Shown here one piece after another: positions 1-11,004 of a DNA stretch of 64,000 bases (within the stretch, counting starts at the first letter, position 1; every line of letters begins with the position of its first letter). Both the position numbers and the translations under genes were made by a program. Below the pieces are notes generated by a model. It was given only the letters and a program-made list of their open reading frames with translations. It did not search any database and was not told where the DNA came from. The DNA lies in the NCBI RefSeq assembly GCF_029867415.1, contig NW_026705585.1:124001-188000 (forward strand), given 5' to 3'. This DNA comes from Vicia villosa (lineage: Eukaryota > Streptophyta > Magnoliopsida > Fabales > Fabaceae).

Positions 1-538
1 ACATTATCTTTATATTTTAAAACACGAGATAAAAGAAGTGTTGAAAAAGATGAGTAATATAAAGGAAATTTGGCCATAAAACATACCTATTGAAGTTTAG
101 AAAATTTTAGGAGATAGAGACTTTAAGTGGCTCACCAAACTTTAAAAAAATTATAAATTCAAATCAAATGTAAGATGAATAGAAAATAAACAATGTAATT
201 ATGATCTATAAAAACAAGGAGGATATGAAAAATTGTGTAGATTATAGAGGGGTTAAACTTATGAGCCATACTATAAAGTTATGGGAAAAGTGATTAAACA
301 AATACTAAGAAAATAAACTCAAATTATTGATAATCAATTTGGTTTTATGTCTTAGAGGACGACCATTGAAACAATCTATTTAATATGACGTGTGATGGAG
401 AGGTATCATATGGATAAACAAGAATCATATTTAGTTTTCATTGGCTTGGAGAAAGTGTAGGATGGAGTGCCTAGAGAGATTTTGTAAAAATCCCTAGAGA
501 GAAATTACGAGAAAAATACATCGGATAAACAAAGAATC
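1..538 (+). pseudogene. LINE reverse-transcriptase fragment (copy A)
   Basis: Conceptual translation, across several stops, gives recognisable blocks of a plant non-LTR retrotransposon reverse transcriptase: a stretch reading VDYRGVKLMSHTIKLWEK near 235-295, then NQFGFMS near 335-355 and a degenerate catalytic-region block with LVFIGLEKV near 430-460. The real family has an Asp where IGLEK shows Gly, and the frame is broken many times, so this is dead. It probably continues left of the window. It ends abruptly at 538, where a minus-strand Ogre-like LTR begins. The same 538 bases recur without a mismatch at 6865-7402. Family assignment is confident; the exact LINE clade is not. Confidence 0.75.
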
Positions 539-690
539 TGTAACTCGGTGAACTGACTTTTATTTTTGTAAGCAACAATGTTGCGGTGAGCATGAGTCGC
601 CACCGACTTTTATTTTGTCCAATTTTAGGAAAGGTAAAAAGTACAGAAAAAGACCTTGTTTGAAAGAAAGCGGGCTCGGGGGGTAAGTTA

Positions 691-720
691 TGAAAAGGGA
701 AGGTGCAAGCACCCTTTTCA
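691..720 (-). other. LTR-terminal hairpin (instance 1)
   Basis: In LTR sense the sequence folds as an outer stem TGAAAAG/CTTTTCA, an inner stem GGTG/CACC, a 4-nt loop and a TTCC bulge on the 3' side. The same architecture recurs at 24719-24748, 51861-51889, 60599-60627 and 63968-64000 with a different outer stem. Function unknown; candidates are an RNA element near polyadenylation or in R/U5. Confidence 0.6.
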
Positions 721-2678
721 TCCGTAGTTATCTACGGGCTCTTAACTTGCTTAGCTCATGTTTGTTTGTTTGTTTTGAAAGGAGCATAAGGACTTTAGCG
801 TAAATGCGTAGCCTTAGTTTTTTTGAAATAATAGTGAAAAGATGTTCTTTTATTGAGCTAGGCAGGTTAAGAGCACTACCCTAACTACTTGGTCCTTTTC
901 TATACTTTTTACGATTCCCAGGATTATCCATACTATATAGAAGTAGGAAATCCTAGTTATATTGGACGTGCGGGTCATCGAAAGGGTCATCGAGGTCGTC
1001 GAAGGCAACAGGTAGAGGTACCTTTAGCAATATTCGAAGGAACAATCATTGTTTCGTAGGCAACCACTCGAGGGACTAGATCATATTATCGAGGCGACAT
1101 TGCGGGTCATCGAGGGACTTATGATCTTTGCAATGATTTTTAAATCGAGGGACTTTGCTAATTGGTACCTCTACGTTCGAGGGACACGACCTTTAATCGA
1201 AGGCAACCAAGAAGGGCGTACCCTAAGGGTGAGTGAGTGCAAGTGTGTTGAATTCGATTTATAGTTTATCTTGTATTAAAGTTATCTACGATTTATTTTT
1301 TAGTCTTACCATACACGCCTAATTACTAACAGTTAATAATTCATACATGCGGAAAATAAAAGCGGAAATAAAAACCTAACTATTACATGGCTTCGGGAGG
1401 GGGATTTACAATTTGCCAAACGGGAATAAAAATTATTACAAACCCAATTTAAAATTAAAGCAAAAAATAAAAAAATTAATATATACAAAATATTAAGTAT
1501 AAAATTGCTAATGCCCACAAAAGTCCAAGAGCCTCAAGAGTACCTCAACATAAACAAAAGGTGTTAGAAAAATAGCATGAAATAATATATAAGAGATAGA
1601 AAAAAAATAAACAAATACAAATTAAGAATGAACTAAAATATATTAAATTCTAAAGAGAGATTAGCAAATAAAAACATTTTTTTTGTATTTTGTGTTTTAT
1701 GGATTAAGATAAATAAACTAAGCTAATTTAGAAATTAATAACTATTAGTAGCTAAAAATAACATTCTAATAAACTTGATTTAATAAACGCTAATAAAAGA
1801 ATCATTCGTAATTATCACAAAATAAATAAAACAATAAAACAATTACAAAAATAAAATGAATTAAAAGGGTGCACAAGTAGAGTTTGGTATGAATTAGCAA
1901 AATTTAGAAAGAAGAGAAAACCCAAAACTAAAGCCAAACATTTAAGCCTAATTTAGGATAATAACAATAAAACCAAAATAAACTCTATGACTAAAAAAAA
2001 TAAAATATAATTAGAGATTTAAAAATGTAGAAATTATTAAAAAGGAAGAAAGAAAAAAATGCTACGGGGTGTGCCCATCCTGCTTTCACGTTACCATTTT
2101 TTTACTTTTTCAAAAGAATTAATTTCTAGTCATTCATTTTATGACAAGTGGCAGATATTAACTTAAGAAAATTGAAAACAAAAACAACAAATAAATGTTG
2201 AAAAGAAACAATCAACACAACACTGTTATTCTCTTCGCGTTTTTTTTTCCATAATTGCTCTCTACCCATTTTCAAACAAATGATCATAAAAACAACATCC
2301 ACAAAGAAAAATACCAAAAGAAATGAGTAAGAAATTACCGAGTGACTGCTGACGGAGGTTCGTTGGGGTGGCCTGCGGATAACATCGGAGGTAGAGCTTC
2401 CGACGGTTGCAGATCGGTTGAGGGGCAGCGTCTCGATCGACGAATCGCGTAGAGGCTGGGTCGCGCAGTGGTCTTGCGGATCCGGTGGTGCATCGGATTG
2501 GCTTGTAGATCCGGTTCGTCAGAATGGCTTTCCATGCGTGATGACTTCGCTTCTGACCGTCTTTTATTCTCCTTCTTTATTCCGATTCTTTGTTCCTGTA
2601 AAAAATAATAATAATAAAATAACAATAAATTGTACAACTTGTATTTGTATGGTGAACTTGACCCATGGTTTATGCTTA

Positions 2679-3375
2679 TTGAACGTTAGGGGTGTTCGCG
2701 GTGCGGTTTGGTTTGGTTTTGAGCATAAAAGTCATCCTAACCGCGAGATAAAAATGCATGTGGTTCGGTTTGGTTCGGTTGATTTTTAAAAAGTCATCCA
2801 AACCAAACCAAACCAAACTAATGCGGTTAGATCGGTTCGGTGGACCGCGGTTTACACTATAAAATAAAATTGTACTAAAATAAAAGGAAAAAAAGAAAGT
2901 AATTCAATATCAATATAATATATATTATACCATACAAAAGAAATTATATTACAAGAACAATTATATTACAAGAACAGTAGAGAACTAAAAATATATTATA
3001 AATGAAATATATATATTAGATAGTAGAGAATTACATATATATGTAGCTCAATAAAATACAAAAACTAAGTGGATTATGCCAAAACTTAAGTTAATAAATT
3101 AATTATTAAAATTCAAAACGTGTGTGCAATTAGATTTGGAAAGATGATAAATTAATTATTAAAATTTAAAACTTAAGTTAAATATGCGGTTTGGTTCGGT
3201 TTGGTTCGGTTTTGTGAAATAAAAACCGCAAACCAAACCGAACCGCGCGGTTTAGTCCAAAAATCATCCAAAATCATCCAAACCAAATGCGGTTTTTTGC
3301 AGTTTCGGTTTGAATTGGTTCGATTTGCGGTTTTGCTTTTGGATTGGTTCGGATACGATCACCCCTATTGAACGT
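2679..3375. mobile_element. hAT-type MITE with 8-bp target duplication
   Basis: The element spans 2687-3367 (681 bp). Its ends are TAGGGGTGTTCGCG and, on the other strand, TAGGGGTGATCG. It is flanked by an exact 8-bp direct repeat ttgaacgt at 2679-2686 and 3368-3375, the duplication length of hAT transposons. Both subterminal regions are packed with copies of ggtttggttcggtt in both orientations, while the centre is AT-rich and non-coding. No transposase is present, so it is non-autonomous. It inserted into the Ogre-like LTR and is therefore younger than that LTR. Confidence 0.9.
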
Positions 3376-4017
3376 GGTTTTGTGTTTGTAAAGGTTATGG
3401 AATTATGTGTATTGTTGAAATTTTGGTTCTATGGAGGTATGGTGATGAAGGTGGGTTAATATGTTGTTTATGATCTATTTAGAAAAAGGTTTGAAATTGC
3501 TACTGTAAGCTACCTTGTGTATGTACAAATTGGTGTAGGTTAAAGGTTTGACTTTTGTTTGAGTTTAGAAAATAAGGGTTAGTGTGAGACTGAGAGTTTC
3601 TACGTCAATGAAAAATTAGGGTTGGTGAAATTGTTAGTTGTTGTTAGTTCCGATAGAGAATAAGGTTTGGGGTTAGTTTTATAGTGCACCAATTTTGACC
3701 TAAAATTAAAAAAGGAAAAAACAAATATAATAAAAACTTTGATTAAAATTGATTGAGAATTAATAATATAATATTATATGCTGAAAATAACAAATTTGAC
3801 TTTAAAACTCTCTTTTTTGGATTTTCAAATATTTTATGATGATTTTTTTTATATTTTTGTGAATAAAATAGAAAAAGTGAAAAAAATAATATTTTAAAAA
3901 TATCTAATTAAATAAATACGAAAATTAATTAAAAATAGTAGAAAAATACAATTTTGTGAATTTTTTTTGAAAATAATTTAAAGAGTAATAAAGTTAGTAA
4001 CAAATAAAGGAAAAAAT

Positions 4018-4088
4018 GTCAAACATGGGATTTGAACCCGGGACCCTATACTTGCACACCTTACTTCTTACCAATTGTGCTATATTAT
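4018..4088 (-). other. tRNA-like sequence (A and B box) inside the LTR
   Basis: On the minus strand there is an A-box-like TAGCACAATTGG (about 4071-4082) and a B-box-like GGTTCAAATCC (4028-4038), about 35 bases apart, as in tRNA genes and tRNA-derived SINEs. The B box sits in a T-arm-like context (CCCGGGTTCAAATCCC). I do not see a full cloverleaf or a SINE poly-A/T tail, so this is a tRNA-related relic or an internal pol III-type promoter rather than a functional tRNA. Confidence 0.45.
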
Positions 4089-4322
4089 TTATTCAAAATA
4101 AAAGGCCAATTGAAAGTTTATGAAGCATCGGTCAACATTTTGCTATTTATTAAAATATAACAATTTAAGAGTAAACTATTATATTTTAAAAATAGACTTT
4201 AAATCGAATATTTATAAAATTCAGAATGTCAAATATAAATGAACCCGATATTTTATAAAAATCCAATTTTTGAAATAATTTTAAATTTTTTTAAAAGTGT
4301 GGGCAAATTTTGGGGTATGACA

Positions 4323-4334
4323 GCTGCCCCTGTT
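4323..4334 (-). promoter_or_regulatory. polypurine tract of the Ogre-like element
   Basis: Minus-strand AACAGGGGCAGC abuts the LTR start TGTCATA. The same GGGGCAGC precedes the 3' LTR at 58214. It would prime plus-strand DNA synthesis and fixes the orientation of the element. Confidence 0.75.
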
Positions 4335-4514
4335 CAATCTTCTTAAACCTGAAGATGTAGATTGGCGTACTCGCCATTCGGAATCTGAAGGTGAAAGAGG
4401 ATTGAACACTAAAATACCAAGAAATTTGCCCTTGCGGATGTAGGGATTTTAGCGGAGATGGGCTTAGAGATGCCATCTAGCTGAGTGGGGGGGTCATGCT
4501 TCCCAGGGTGTGTA

Positions 4515-5330
4515 TATGATAGATCTTCAGAATGTTTGGGGTTCAAGCTTCCAAACGTATATCTGTGATAGAGATTCATAGAAATTCGGGGTTCGAGCTT
4601 CCGAAACATCTACCATAGAATTCAGATCATTCGGGGTTCAAGCTTCCGAAACATATCTGCCGTAGATTTCAGAACATCCGGGGTTCAGGCTTCCGGAATA
4701 TTTCTGTCGTAGAATTCAGATTATCCGGGGTTCAAGCTTCCGGAACATATCTGTTGTAAAATTTAGATCATTCGGGGTTCAAGCTTCCGAAACATATATG
4801 TCGTAGTTTTTTTTAGAACATCCGGGGTTCATGCTTCCGGAACGTTTCTGGCGTAGAATTCAGATGGTCCAGGGTTCATGTTTCCGGAACATATCTGTCG
4901 TAGATTTCAGATCATTCGGGGTTCAAGCTTCCGAAACATATCTGTCGTAGATTTAAGAATATCCGGGGTTCAAGCTTCCGGAACGTATCTGTCGTAGATT
5001 TCAGATCATTCGGGGTTCAAGCTTCCGAAACATATCTGTCGTAGATTTCAGAACATCCGGGGTTCAAGCTTCCGGAACGTATCTGTCGTAGATTTCAGAA
5101 TATCCGGGGTTCAGGCTTCCGGAATATTTCTGGCGTAGAATTCAGATGGTCCGGGGTTCATGCTTCCGGAACATATCTGTCGTAGATTTCAGATCATTCG
5201 GGGTTCAAGCTTCCGAAACATATCTGTCGTAGATTTCAGAACATCTGGGGTTCAGGCTTCCGGAACGTTTCTGGCGTAGAATTCAGATCATCCGGGGTTT
5301 AAGCTTCCGGAACATATCTGGCGTAGGACA
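4515..5330 (-). repeat. about 17 tandem 47-bp hairpin units
   Basis: Units have the plan stem - ggttcaagctt loop - stem - spacer (catatctgtcgtagatttcag). The stem occurs in matched variants: TTCGG with CCGAA, TCCGG with CCGGA, and once TTTGG with CCAAA. By eye about 15 of 17 units keep pairing; the units near 4870 (TCCAG) and 5246 (TCTGG) do not. The TTCGG and TCCGG types often alternate, so part of the pattern could reflect amplification of a two-unit block. Confidence 0.85.
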
Positions 5331-5440
5331 TCAGAACGAGTTATTCATTGAACCATATCTGAAGAGGAATACCATAACGGGTCGTACATTAGACCATATC
5401 TGGAAGTATGACATCAGAACGAGTTATTCATTTAATCCAA

Positions 5441-5905
5441 TTATTATTAATTTAATAGAGGTCTGATATACAATTTCATATAAAAGACTCACCATAAATT
5501 TTTTGTACTATAATGTCGATGTGGAATCCTTTGTTATTTTATTGATCAATTTAAGTAACTTCATCAAAGAAGTTAATTGTGCGACTTCACCGTAGAAGAT
5601 CTCTTAATTAAGGGACCGCGACGTTAATTAAACCAAAGATTATTAAGACTAAAATTTAATAATGATTTATATCATACTATCACTTTTAATTAAAATTCTA
5701 ATTTATATGACATAGTTAATTGTAGAAATGTTTAATATTTTATTATATTTTCATATTATTATGTAAACCAACCTATTTTATCTTTATTATACATGACCAG
5801 TCTGAAGTCTAGATAAAATGAGTGAGTTATGTTAAAGAGTCGGCATTCAACATAAAATTTTGTCACATCTCTATGACATGAAACAAATTCATAATAATGT
5901 AAATG
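5441..5905. other. AT-rich intergenic stretch
   Basis: No coding similarity, terminal repeats or tandem structure that I can support. It separates the Ogre-like tail from a LINE remnant. Confidence 0.4.
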
Positions 5906-6370
5906 TTAAATCGTTTTCTGGAAGCAACATGTTGTATGACTCAAGTATAATGTCAAATGAGCAATAGTTGTTGCATCATCGCCCATAAGTGGTGAAAAAA
6001 TAGCAAGTGTTTTTTCATTTTCGTAATCATGGCAGACTGTTACACTCATCAGCTTCCTACACAGGCAACACCTCATGATTGTGATAGAACGACCATAACC
6101 AAGCATTCTGAAGTACGATACAACTTCCATAATACATAAATTTGGCTTATGCAGCGCCCAAAACATTAGAGGAAATTGCATGTTGAGCGGTTCATTACCA
6201 ATTCAATAATCCCTCCAAAAATCAATATTTGCTTCATTTCCAACCTTACACGAAAGACTCATGCGAAACCAATTGTTATCAGCCCCCCACGCATTCGACA
6301 ACAAATGCAAATCCCTCCACCACAACGAATGAGGCACTCCATATATCAAGTAGTGACATTTGAAGGGTGA
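5906..6370 (-). pseudogene. LINE C-terminal fragment
   Basis: Minus-strand translation contains WWRDLHLLSNAWG followed by GNEANIDFWRDYWIGNEPL and MQFPLMFWALHK. This order (WW-DL, WF, VGNG-FW-D-W-G-PL, FP-LF) is typical of the region after the reverse transcriptase in plant L1-type LINEs. One stop falls between the two halves of the frame and there is no complete RT. It lies opposite in orientation to the LINE fragment that follows, so the two belong to different insertions. Confidence 0.65.
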
Positions 6371-6429
6371 AAAAATGATTTTCCAAGACAGTATCTTTGA
6401 GAATGGTTTTGGGTATAGCTATAAGGAAA

Positions 6430-7402
6430 TGCAAATAATATGTGAGAACAAATGATAAAAGAGATTAGAAAAGTAAAAGAAAAGAGATTTTGGAAGAATC
6501 AAGAGGTTTTGGACTTAAGGGTAAGTTTGTGATGATGGGACATAAGTGTTCAGAGTAAAACTATATTAAAAATGAATGTTTTAAAGATAGGTGTGTTGTA
6601 AGGGAAAATAATAAGAAAATTAAGAAAGAGACCAAGAGGTGGAGAAGGAAGCAAGAGCCATAGCTTTCGATACATTATACCAACGCCTAAGAACTAATAA
6701 GGGAGAAAAATCTATATATAAACTTGTTAAGGGAAGAAAAAGAAAATCAGGAAACTTGAATCGAGGGAAGTGGATGATATTTTTTTACGATTTATTTAAT
6801 GAGTGAAATGAAATCTTACTAGACTTTAAAATACTAGACACTAGAGAGGAGGATCAAAATTATCACATTATCTTTATATTTTAAAACACGAGATAAAAGA
6901 AGTGTTGAAAAAGATGAGTAATATAAAGGAAATTTGGCCATAAAACATACCTATTGAAGTTTAGAAAATTTTAGGAGATAGAGACTTTAAGTGGCTCACC
7001 AAACTTTAAAAAAATTATAAATTCAAATCAAATGTAAGATGAATAGAAAATAAACAATGTAATTATGATCTATAAAAACAAGGAGGATATGAAAAATTGT
7101 GTAGATTATAGAGGGGTTAAACTTATGAGCCATACTATAAAGTTATGGGAAAAGTGATTAAACAAATACTAAGAAAATAAACTCAAATTATTGATAATCA
7201 ATTTGGTTTTATGTCTTAGAGGACGACCATTGAAACAATCTATTTAATATGACGTGTGATGGAGAGGTATCATATGGATAAACAAGAATCATATTTAGTT
7301 TTCATTGGCTTGGAGAAAGTGTAGGATGGAGTGCCTAGAGAGATTTTGTAAAAATCCCTAGAGAGAAATTACGAGAAAAATACATCGGATAAACAAAGAA
7401 TC
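6430..7402 (+). pseudogene. LINE reverse-transcriptase fragment (copy B)
   Basis: A longer copy of the degenerate LINE seen at the window start. Its extra 5' part includes a lysine/arginine-rich block (KRETKRWRRKQEA-like, near 6625-6660) and a YKLVKGRKRKSGN-like block near 6715-6755, as found between the endonuclease and RT of plant LINEs. The RT part (6865-7402) is identical base for base with 1-538, premature stops included. After 7402 the sequence differs from that after 538. Copy B may keep the site without the Ogre insertion. Confidence 0.75.
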
Positions 7403-7406
7403 CTTT

Positions 7407-7766
7407 TGGTGAATCCTTACAAATTGCCATGATCAATGATAAAATGATTACCTCTTGAAATGATGAACCTTTGAAGTTGAAGTCAAAGAGTGATCATGAG
7501 CATTATACAAATAATAACACCTCTAATCAGTCCATACAAACATAATATTCCCATTCTAAGGGCTAGGTTATTCGAATGAAGGGTTAGAGAAAGAGGATAT
7601 GATTTTGGGTTTTAGAAAACTAGGGTTTCTAAAATGAATTTCGATCAAGAATCTTTATTCAGTACAAGGGTTCTATTTATAGAACCATTTGGGTGGCTTG
7701 CGCCAATGAATCCCGTTAGGGTTGGTTTAGACTTTTGGTTTAACCTGTGCATGATCTCTTTCAACA
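7407..7766 (-). mobile_element. possible short LTR (copia-like)
   Basis: On the minus strand the block begins TGTTGAAAGAG and could end GGATTCACCA, giving TG...CA termini over 360 bp. It contains a TATA-like CTATAAATAGAA about 80-100 bases in. No second copy, target duplication or coding region is visible, so it may equally be a promoter-like relic. Confidence 0.3.
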
Positions 7767-8558
7767 ATTGACTTCTTCTAAAATTGAGCATAGTTGTTAG
7801 GAAATTTCAATGTTTTTTCCATGTTAAAAACTTCGTTTATTTTGTTGTTCATTGTCTCAGCACCTTGGTGAATAAATCTACTTTTTTCTTGTTTGCATTC
7901 TTTAGAATCCATTCATCTCTTCTCATTGTTACTTTATTCACCTTTGATATATAATTCAGCGAGTGGTTCAACAACTACCTTGTGATTTGCAGTTTTAATA
8001 TAAAGAACATGTATTCTAAATCTATCGTAATCTCTCTAATATATAGATGGAAATAACATGTGTCAGCGCACCGTCTCTCAATAAATGATGAAAACATACC
8101 ATGGTATATGTTTTTGTATCCGATTTACGCTAATTCTTTGAGACCTGATGTTGTTAGTACGTCTTGAAACCAATGTTTATCGAACTCTGGTAAAGAGAAT
8201 ATATCACGACCATCATTGACACACAGGTATCACGATTCTACAAAAATAATTCATTTAAATGAAACAATCAACTTGAATGCTGTGCATTAATAATAAATTA
8301 AAGTATTGTATTATATTTAACTCTCCTAGACATAGACGTAAAACAGCATGGCCGTGAAATAAGGGTAGCAACATGTCAAAGGCCTTAAGAAAATAATAAT
8401 GGTGGTTCAGCCTATTGCATTAGGGGTGAAATATCAGCCCATGGATGAGACTCAGGCTAAGAAGTATATCCTCTATCATTCCTACCTTTTTCTTCACACT
8501 CTATGTGAGAAGACACATAAGGAATCATACTACAGTTTTTGAGACAAATTTCTTTTCC
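7767..8558. other. unassigned sequence
   Basis: No convincing coding similarity or terminal repeats on either strand. It adjoins the truncated 5' edge of the Tat-lineage element. Confidence 0.35.
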
Positions 8559-9029
8559 ATGTTATTGCATGAAATTCTCTGGTCGTACCATATAACGCCT
8601 CACTCCACTACTCAAGAGGCTCCTTTCCAGCTTGTATATGGCACTGATGCTATGATTCCAGTTGAGATCAATACACCAACTTGGAGACGGACACACTTCA
8701 GCGAAGATGCTAACTTAGAAGGACTTAACGTCTCAACCAACCTGGTGGACGAAGTTCAAGAATCTGCTTGAATCCTGGAATACGCAGCTAAAGATCAACT
8801 TGCAAAAAGGTTTGGTTTAAAGGTCAGACAATGAGGTTTCAGTCAAGGTGATCTGGTTCTCAAAAAGGTGAAGGATCCTGCAAACAAGGGAAAGTTGTCT
8901 CCCAACTGGGAAGGACCATACTGTGTGCGGAGCAAGTTCGACAACGGGGCTTACAAGTTAGAAACGCTAGATGGAGTAGAAATACCTAGGACTTGGAATG
9001 TATCCAATCTTAGGATTTATTTCCGTTAA
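8559..9029 (+). pseudogene. Tat-lineage Ty3-gypsy integrase C-terminus
   Basis: The translation shows LWSYHITPHSTTQEAPFQL, then VYGTDAMIPVEI, and after two in-frame stops LSPNWEGPYCV and PRTWNVSNLRIYF before the terminal stop at 9027-9029. These are signature blocks of the integrase C-terminus in plant Tat-type gypsy polyproteins: end of the catalytic core, then the GPY-F-like module. An in-frame stop at 8769-8771 and a second near 8830 show it is inactive. Upstream pol and the 5' LTR are not present, so the element is 5' truncated. It is followed by the usual long non-coding tail, an antisense ORF and the 3' LTR at 22849. Confidence 0.85.
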
Positions 9030-9129
9030 CCTAATATGTAATGATCCAGTATGATGAATAAAACAAGGTGCACTCTTTTCCCTTGCAGTTGCAAGGGTTT
9101 TTAGTGAGGCACCCATATATCAAAATGAT

Positions 9130-9720
9130 GTTTCTAACTATATAACTCGGTTCAACCTCGCCAAGGCTCTCAAACTGGTTCCCGTGTATCCTTGCAAGGG
9201 ACTCTGTCTGCATCTAAGACGATTAAGTCTTTGGACCTCTAGCCGCACCTCAAGACGGTTCAACCTCGCCAAGGCTCTCAAACCGGTTCTCGATGTATCC
9301 TTGCAAGGGGCTCTGTCCGCACCAAAGCCGGTTACGCCTCCGGGCCTCTGCCACATATAAGCCGGTTAAGTCTTCGGACCTCTAACCGCACTCCAAGACG
9401 GTTAAGTCTTCTGACCTCTAACCACACTCAAATGCGGTTAATTCTTTGGACCTCTAACCGCACTCCAAGACAGTTAACTCTTCTGACCTTTAACTGCACT
9501 CGAAGACAGTTAAGCCTCCGGGCCCATGACCGCGCCTTAAAAGACGGTTAAGTCTTCGGACCTCTAGCCACAAACTCGGTTCAACCTCGCCAAGGCTCTC
9601 AAACCGGTCCTTGGTGAATCCTTGCAAGAAGCTCTGAACCATAAACATCTTTCGGTCAACCTCGATAAGGCTCTTCAAAAGACCTTACAAGGGGCTCTAC
9701 ACCCAAAATCAAAAGTCCAA
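9130..9720 (+). repeat. tandem hairpin repeats in the Tat 3' tail
   Basis: Two interleaved unit types recur: one with cggttcaacctcgccaagg, tctcaaaccggt and ccttgcaagg, the other with cggttaagtcttcggacctc and taaccgcactccaaga. Several units pair a 5' arm with a 3' arm: CGGTTA/TAACCG near 9364, GCGGTTA/TAACCGC near 9435 and CAGTTA/TAACTG near 9475. The last is a compensatory variant. Other units have lost pairing. Confidence 0.75.
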
Positions 9721-10919
9721 GCGCACTCTTAAGCCTCTGGTATAATCAGCTCCAACAAAGCTAAATGCAAGCTTAAAAGGCACTAGCGGAAGCAACAATC
9801 CTAACATGCTTGCGAACTTAGAAATAACGAATTCTAAGTACTATGCTTATAAAGCCAAGTATACGAGTTCAGTGTTACTCAACCGGTAAAAACATACTTA
9901 GGCATTCGATTTACGGGAACTTACATGGAAATAAATATGCAGCTCGGCTTGTTGATTGGGAACGCAAAGACCTGAAAAGCATTTAATATAAGCTAGTAAA
10001 GCAAATAAAAAACGCTTGGGGCTTACATCATATGAGCACTCACCCGGTTAACACAAATCGGAGAAAAGCCTTATAAATTTGTCATTATAAAAACAATAAA
10101 GGGACAAACTTTAACTCTTTATTCGTAAATTAGACTATGACAATAGCAATGCAAAAGCGAAAATTCAAGGAAATGATGTGCTTAAAAAATATGCTTCTTA
10201 TTTGCAATGCTCAAAATCTTCCGTAACAGCAGCTTTAGCCTTAAAAGACTGCGATTCAAGCTTCCTTTCTTACTCCTCAAAACTACATGGCTTTGAGGCT
10301 TCAAAGGGTTTCTCACCTTTAGTCTTATCCATTTTTAAAAGGAGAGAAAGATCTTAGGAACAGAAAATTCCGTCGAGAACGGTTCACGAAATCCAGTTTC
10401 AAACCGATTTAGGACTCGACAAATGACTACTCGGATAAAACGTGAAACAATAACAAAGTCTATAAACAAAAGAGCCGGGAGGCTGAAAACGGATCACAAT
10501 GGACCAAAACTTATACGATCTCGATCTCAAAGGTTTGGGGCCTATCATAACCATCTTCGAGTTATGTAAACCCGACAATCACAACTCGGGGCTCACTATC
10601 AAACATGCAAAGCCTAAAAATTTACACAGAGAAAAACACACATAAGTTCACACATAAGGACAAAATGCAAATGCTATAAAAATTTAAAGGCAACTGAATT
10701 AGCAAAAGATCCAATAAACATGAACTTAAAAAGCCTCAAAAGGGCTGTGTTCGGATTACAGAAGGGCAATTCAGAAAATGAGGACACAGTCACTCCACAA
10801 AGTGATTACATAAATGCATCCATAGCGGATGACTAACCAAAACAAAGGAATAACTTCAACATTCTTCACATATCTTCCTGATGCAACTTGGCAGCATTGT
10901 CGGGTTTTGTCTCGGCGGG
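9721..10919 (+). mobile_element. Tat-lineage element, non-coding spacer
   Basis: Spacer between the tail repeats and the stop codon of the antisense ORF. I see no gene in either strand, only short conceptual peptides. Confidence 0.5.
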
Positions 10920-11004
10920 TCAGAGAAAGGGAGTGTGGTCTGCATCTAGTGGATCAATAAGGCGGCCATCCTGCACTACCTTAAGAAAATCCACCTCGGA
11001 TAAA
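10920..11004 (-). pseudogene. antisense ORF of the Tat element, 3' end
   Basis: Last codons of the minus-strand ORF whose main part lies at 20075-21825. The SIRE-type insertion split it. When the insertion and one 5-bp target duplication (ataaa) are mentally removed, the reading frame runs on without a shift to a stop at 10920-10922. This independently supports the insertion boundaries. Confidence 0.7.

Larger units (their letters stand above)
539..4322 (-). mobile_element. 3' LTR of an Ogre/Tat-like Ty3-gypsy element
   Basis: Read on the minus strand this 3784-bp block starts TGTCATACCCCAAAATTTGC at 4322 and ends CCGAGTTACA at 539, so it has TG...CA termini. A polypurine tract (AACAGGGGCAGC) lies directly before its start at 4323-4334, which makes it a 3' LTR. 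The start and polypurine tract match those of the complete element at 49476-60733, and the end resembles the LTR end at 63822. A hairpin near its 3' end (691-720) is shared with the other LTRs. Between about 960 and 1210 a tcgaggga-like motif recurs. A hAT MITE (2687-3367) and a tRNA-like box (4018-4088) lie inside. The 5' LTR and coding region are absent. Lineage is inferred from termini, size and tail structure. Confidence 0.8.
4323..5440 (-). mobile_element. Ogre-like element, 3' internal tail
   Basis: Non-coding internal sequence just upstream of the 3' LTR, in element sense. Most of it is the 47-bp hairpin repeat array at 4515-5330. To its right lie a few degenerate units containing catcagaacgagttattcat (5329-5348 and 5412-5431). 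Element-like sequence stops near 5440, so gag-pol and the 5' LTR are missing and no target duplication can be tested on this side. Confidence 0.6.

Noticed and set aside
2335..2789. Overlapping frames on both strands inside the Ogre-like LTR
   Set aside because: GC-rich part of an LTR interrupted by the MITE start; no protein family recognised and one frame crosses the MITE border.
4018..4088. Functional tRNA gene
   Set aside because: A and B boxes are present but acceptor and anticodon stems cannot be made convincingly.
4515..5330. CRISPR-like array of regular repeats
   Set aside because: Plant nuclear DNA, 'spacers' are themselves repeated, and the units are hairpin repeats within an LTR element tail.
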